Origin: Candidatus Woesearchaeota archaeon
Lineage (GTDB): Archaea > Nanobdellota > Nanobdellia > Woesearchaeales > WAPJ01
Assembly (NCBI GenBank): GCA_015519985.1
Contig: WIAN01000071.1
Span: forward strand, 1 to 8,758
Direction of reading: 5' to 3'
Length of the DNA: 8,758 nucleotides
The notes below the pieces were generated by a model. That model was not told where the DNA came from and did not search any database. It saw only the letters and a list, made by a program, of their open reading frames with translations. A program made the position numbers and the translations under genes. Positions within the stretch are counted from its first letter, which is position 1. Each line of letters begins with the position of its first letter. Below are positions 6,029 through 8,758 of this stretch, in pieces.

Positions 6029-8758
6029 ATGAATAACAAGTTTATTTTAGTATTTGTAAGTATGTTAATAGTTTTAACTTTATCTTTTTTAATGTCTAAC
6101 AATGTTTTTTCAATAAATAATTCTTCAATAAATGATTCTTTAACAAACAATGATATAAATAACATATTAACAATAACATTAGAAAAAGAAAATTCTGTAT
6201 TATTAAAAAGCATAACTTCAAACGAAATAATTCCAAATTTGCCAATAACATGGCTTTTAGAAATATACAAAAATAAAAAACCTTACTTTATAAGCTACAA
6301 TACACCAAAAATAAACAAAGAAGAAGCTACAATAAACTATTTAGACAAGTGGAAAAAAATAATATTATTAAAAACAAATTACACAGAAGAATACAAAAAT
6401 ATATTATTAAAAGAAAATATACCTAGTGAAAATATAATCTTAATACAACCAAAAGAAAATATTGAGTATAATATTACAACTAAAAATAATGTTACAGAAT
6501 TAAATGGAATAATAAAAAGTTTAAAACAAAAATTAAACATAACAATAAAAGGAAGTTACAACAATAAAAATTTATTAATAAACGAAAATAAAAAGTTGGA
6601 ATTAAATTTGGAAGAAAAATCATATAATAATACGCCAGCAAAATTAAAAATAAAAAAGATAATAAAAATAACAAACACAGAAAAAAACAAAGAAAACAAT
6701 ACTGAAAATTTATCTTTTTTTGAAATAAAACTTCCGATAGAAAAAAATTCTAAGAATATAAAAATTATTTATGATGGAAAAACAACAAATAAAAAAAGTA
6801 TAAAGATAAAAATAAAACCTCAAGAAACAAAAAAAATAATAGTAGAATATACTTTACCAATAAGAATAACAAAAGAAGAAGAAACATTATCATTAAAAGA
6901 TTATATTAAAAAAACATTGCTTTTAGAAAAAAATATAGATGCAAAAATTTCAATAAATAACAACAATGTAGTACAAACATACTACATAAAAAATGAAAAA
7001 GACATTGATTCTTTGCCTGAAGAAAAAATAAAAGTAGACTTATTAACAATAAAACTTCCAGAAGAATTATATGAAGAATATAAAAATGAAAAAATAATCA
7101 TAACAACAAAAGAAGAAAAAACAAATTCAAAAAAAGAGTTTTTTAACAAAAAAATAATATTATTAAAAAATTATGATAAAAAAACAAATATAAAACAAAT
7201 AGAACAAACTACTTCTGAAAATGATGAAAATAAAATTTTGCTAAAAAAAGATATTACAATACACTTAGATCAACAAAACAATAATGAACAACTATTAGAA
7301 AATAAAAAACAATCAGAAAATTCAATTAAAGAAATAAAAATAGAAGAAGAAAAAAAATTGTTGTTAAAAAAAGATAGAAGACTAGCATATACAAAAGTAA
7401 CACTAAAGAATCCTTATGAAGAGAATTATTATAATATAACAATAAAAATAAATTATACAGAAAATAAAGAAGATTACATTCCAAAAATAATTTTAGAAGA
7501 GCACAATAAAAAAATAATAATAAACAACAAAAATGAATATGCAATAAAAATAAACACAATAAAAGACAAAAATAACAACACAATAAAAACAATAACATTA
7601 ACAATTCCAAAAATAGAAAAAAATTCAGAAATAAAAATTTATTTACAAAAAGACAATAAAAAAACAAATATAAAAGAAAAAACAATAACAACAGAAGAAG
7701 GAAACTACAAAATAGAAAGTGAAAAAGGAAATTTAGAAGAAGTAAAATTACAAAAAGACAAATTATATTTCAAAATAACCAATTTAGAAAAAGGAGAAAA
7801 AACAAAAGTAAAAATAACATTACCATATACAATACCAAAAGACGTAACATTCTACTTTGAAAAAAATATAAATGAAAAACGAATAAAAATACCATACAAT
7901 TTAAATTCTGAAAGAAATGAAATAACAATAACATTACAAGATGGAAAAACAGATGAAGACGGAATAGAAAACGGAATAATAGTAGATCCATTATTATTAA
8001 AAAAACCAAACTTCAATGTAACAATACAAACAAAAAAAGTATTGGGAAAAACAAAAAAGGCAACATTAACAATAGAAGATCAAATAGAAAACTCTTTATC
8101 ACAAATTCAACCAACAAAAATACAAAAAATAAATCAAAATAACATTAATACAAATAATCTAAACCAAACACTACCTTTATTCTTACAAAATAAAAAAACA
8201 AAAAAAATAGATTTAGAAATAAAAAAAGGAAATTTAGAAAACATAACAATAGTAGATCCAACAACAATAAGTAATACACCAATAAAACCAGAAAGGTTCG
8301 ACTATAAATTGTTAAAATTCAGAATAACAAACGTAACAAATTCAGAAGACATATTTATAACAGTAGATAAAGGAACAAACTACATAGACTTATGGAAATA
8401 CAATCCAAACCAAGATTATTGGTATAAATATCCATTTGAAATAGTAAATGAAACAACAATAAAAATAACATTGTATGACGGAGGATTAGGAGATGACGAT
8501 GGAATAAAAAACAACATAATAGAAGATGATTTAGGAATAACATACAACTGGTGGAATTTTTCATTCCCATGGAGAACAGCATTCAATGTAACAAATTCAA
8601 AAACAACAACATTAATAAATTATACATTACAAATAGAATTAAACTCAACAAACTTTAATTTTACAAAAGCAGATGTAAACGGTTCAGATTTAAGAATAAC
8701 ATATTACAATACAACAACAGATTCAGAAACATTACTGCCTTTATACATAGAATATTAC
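6029..8758 (+). CDS. Giant modular surface protein with choice-of-anchor-U-like repeats and DUF2341 (3' truncated by window)
   Basis: 910 codons are open from ATG 6029 to the window edge with no stop, so the protein is longer. A start at ATT 5987 would add 14 basic residues (finding below). Residues 4-22 are a signal peptide core. Residues about 24-200 are unrecognised. Residues 204-280 and 451-545 look like Ig-like/CARDB beta sandwiches (VTLKNPYEENYYNITIKI). Residues 565-654 and 733-836 are two related domains, each opening with KGNLE and ending in an Asp/Gly motif: DGKTDEDGIENGIIVDP (638-654) and DGGLGDDDGIKNN (817-829). The second has WKYNPNQDYWYKY and fits the choice-of-anchor-U family. 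From residue 840, YNWWNFSFPWRTAFNVTN begins a DUF2341 domain, common in archaeal exported proteins. There is no Cys and there are many sequons. The role is probably adhesion or envelope structure; the anchor must lie beyond the window. Confidence 0.85.
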   Translation, partial: MNNKFILVFVSMLIVLTLSFLMSNNVFSINNSSINDSLTNNDINNILTITLEKENSVLLKSITSNEIIPNLPITWLLEIYKNKKPYFISYNTPKINKEEATINYLDKWKKIILLKTNYTEEYKNILLKENIPSENIILIQPKENIEYNITTKNNVTELNGIIKSLKQKLNITIKGSYNNKNLLINENKKLELNLEEKSYNNTPAKLKIKKIIKITNTEKNKENNTENLSFFEIKLPIEKNSKNIKIIYDGKTTNKKSIKIKIKPQETKKIIVEYTLPIRITKEEETLSLKDYIKKTLLLEKNIDAKISINNNNVVQTYYIKNEKDIDSLPEEKIKVDLLTIKLPEELYEEYKNEKIIITTKEEKTNSKKEFFNKKIILLKNYDKKTNIKQIEQTTSENDENKILLKKDITIHLDQQNNNEQLLENKKQSENSIKEIKIEEEKKLLLKKDRRLAYTKVTLKNPYEENYYNITIKINYTENKEDYIPKIILEEHNKKIIINNKNEYAIKINTIKDKNNNTIKTITLTIPKIEKNSEIKIYLQKDNKKTNIKEKTITTEEGNYKIESEKGNLEEVKLQKDKLYFKITNLEKGEKTKVKITLPYTIPKDVTFYFEKNINEKRIKIPYNLNSERNEITITLQDGKTDEDGIENGIIVDPLLLKKPNFNVTIQTKKVLGKTKKATLTIEDQIENSLSQIQPTKIQKINQNNINTNNLNQTLPLFLQNKKTKKIDLEIKKGNLENITIVDPTTISNTPIKPERFDYKLLKFRITNVTNSEDIFITVDKGTNYIDLWKYNPNQDYWYKYPFEIVNETTIKITLYDGGLGDDDGIKNNIIEDDLGITYNWWNFSFPWRTAFNVTNSKTTTLINYTLQIELNSTNFNFTKADVNGSDLRITYYNTTTDSETLLPLYIEYY

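Noticed and set aside
7326..8582. Long reverse-strand open frames rich in Leu and Phe
   Set aside because: They are antisense reflections of the Lys/Ile/Asn-rich giant gene; composition is the complement of AAA/ATA/TTA codons, with no starts supported by ribosome-binding sites.
6029..8758. Idea that the giant protein is a toxin, effector or enzyme
   Set aside because: No catalytic motif was visible; the recognisable domains are structural or surface-associated.

Overview
This window is extremely AT-rich by eye. It carries five protein-coding genes, all on the + strand, and no RNA gene, CRISPR array or transposase that I can see. Several signs point to an archaeon: TTTTTAAATA boxes sit upstream of gene starts, the 3' ends run into long oligo-T tracts, and the genes use AGA (Arg), ATA (Ile) and TTA (Leu) codons. 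The proteins are Sec-type secreted, Asn/Lys-rich and sequon-rich, and one carries a DUF2341 domain. A DPANN-type lineage (Nanoarchaeota, Woesearchaeota or Pacearchaeota) would fit. That placement is inference, because the window has no phylogenetic marker gene.

Layout. (1) At 1-321 is the C-terminal end of a Thr/Asn/Ala-rich, Lys-poor protein, probably a secreted surface protein. (2) At 322-829 is a long spacer with no ATG on the + strand: a pyrimidine-rich terminator zone followed by a promoter and a G-run ribosome-binding site. (3) At 830-2533 and 2827-4629 are two tandem paralogues. Each has a signal peptide, a three-layer alpha/beta ectodomain resembling the CWB2 (cell wall binding repeat 2) pattern, two beta-sandwich segments of CARDB type, and one C-terminal membrane anchor with a Lys-rich cytoplasmic end. 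(4) At 4630-4795 is an A/G-rich, coding-looking tail out of frame with the second paralogue. (5) At 4796-5011 is a spacer with two promoter-like boxes and an orphan G-run. (6) At 5012-5911 is a small secreted or anchored protein with many N-glycosylation sequons. (7) From 6029 off the right edge runs a very large surface protein: 910 codons are visible. It has a signal peptide, Ig-like segments, two choice-of-anchor-U-like domains and the start of a DUF2341 domain.

All five products appear to be exported or membrane-anchored. The locus therefore looks like a cell-envelope or surface-adhesion island: two anchored CWB2-like proteins that could bind a surface polymer or S-layer, beside large modular secreted proteins. 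Each gene except the first (whose upstream region is outside the window) has its own promoter-like box, so tight operonic control is not evident. Gene 3 to gene 4 is the only junction without an obvious oligo-T terminator.

The most interesting points are a canonical A AAA AAG heptamer in phase just before the stop of the second paralogue, followed by an open -1 frame; a possible AUU start for the giant gene; the orphan promoter and G-run upstream of gene 3; and the tandem domain duplication in the giant protein.
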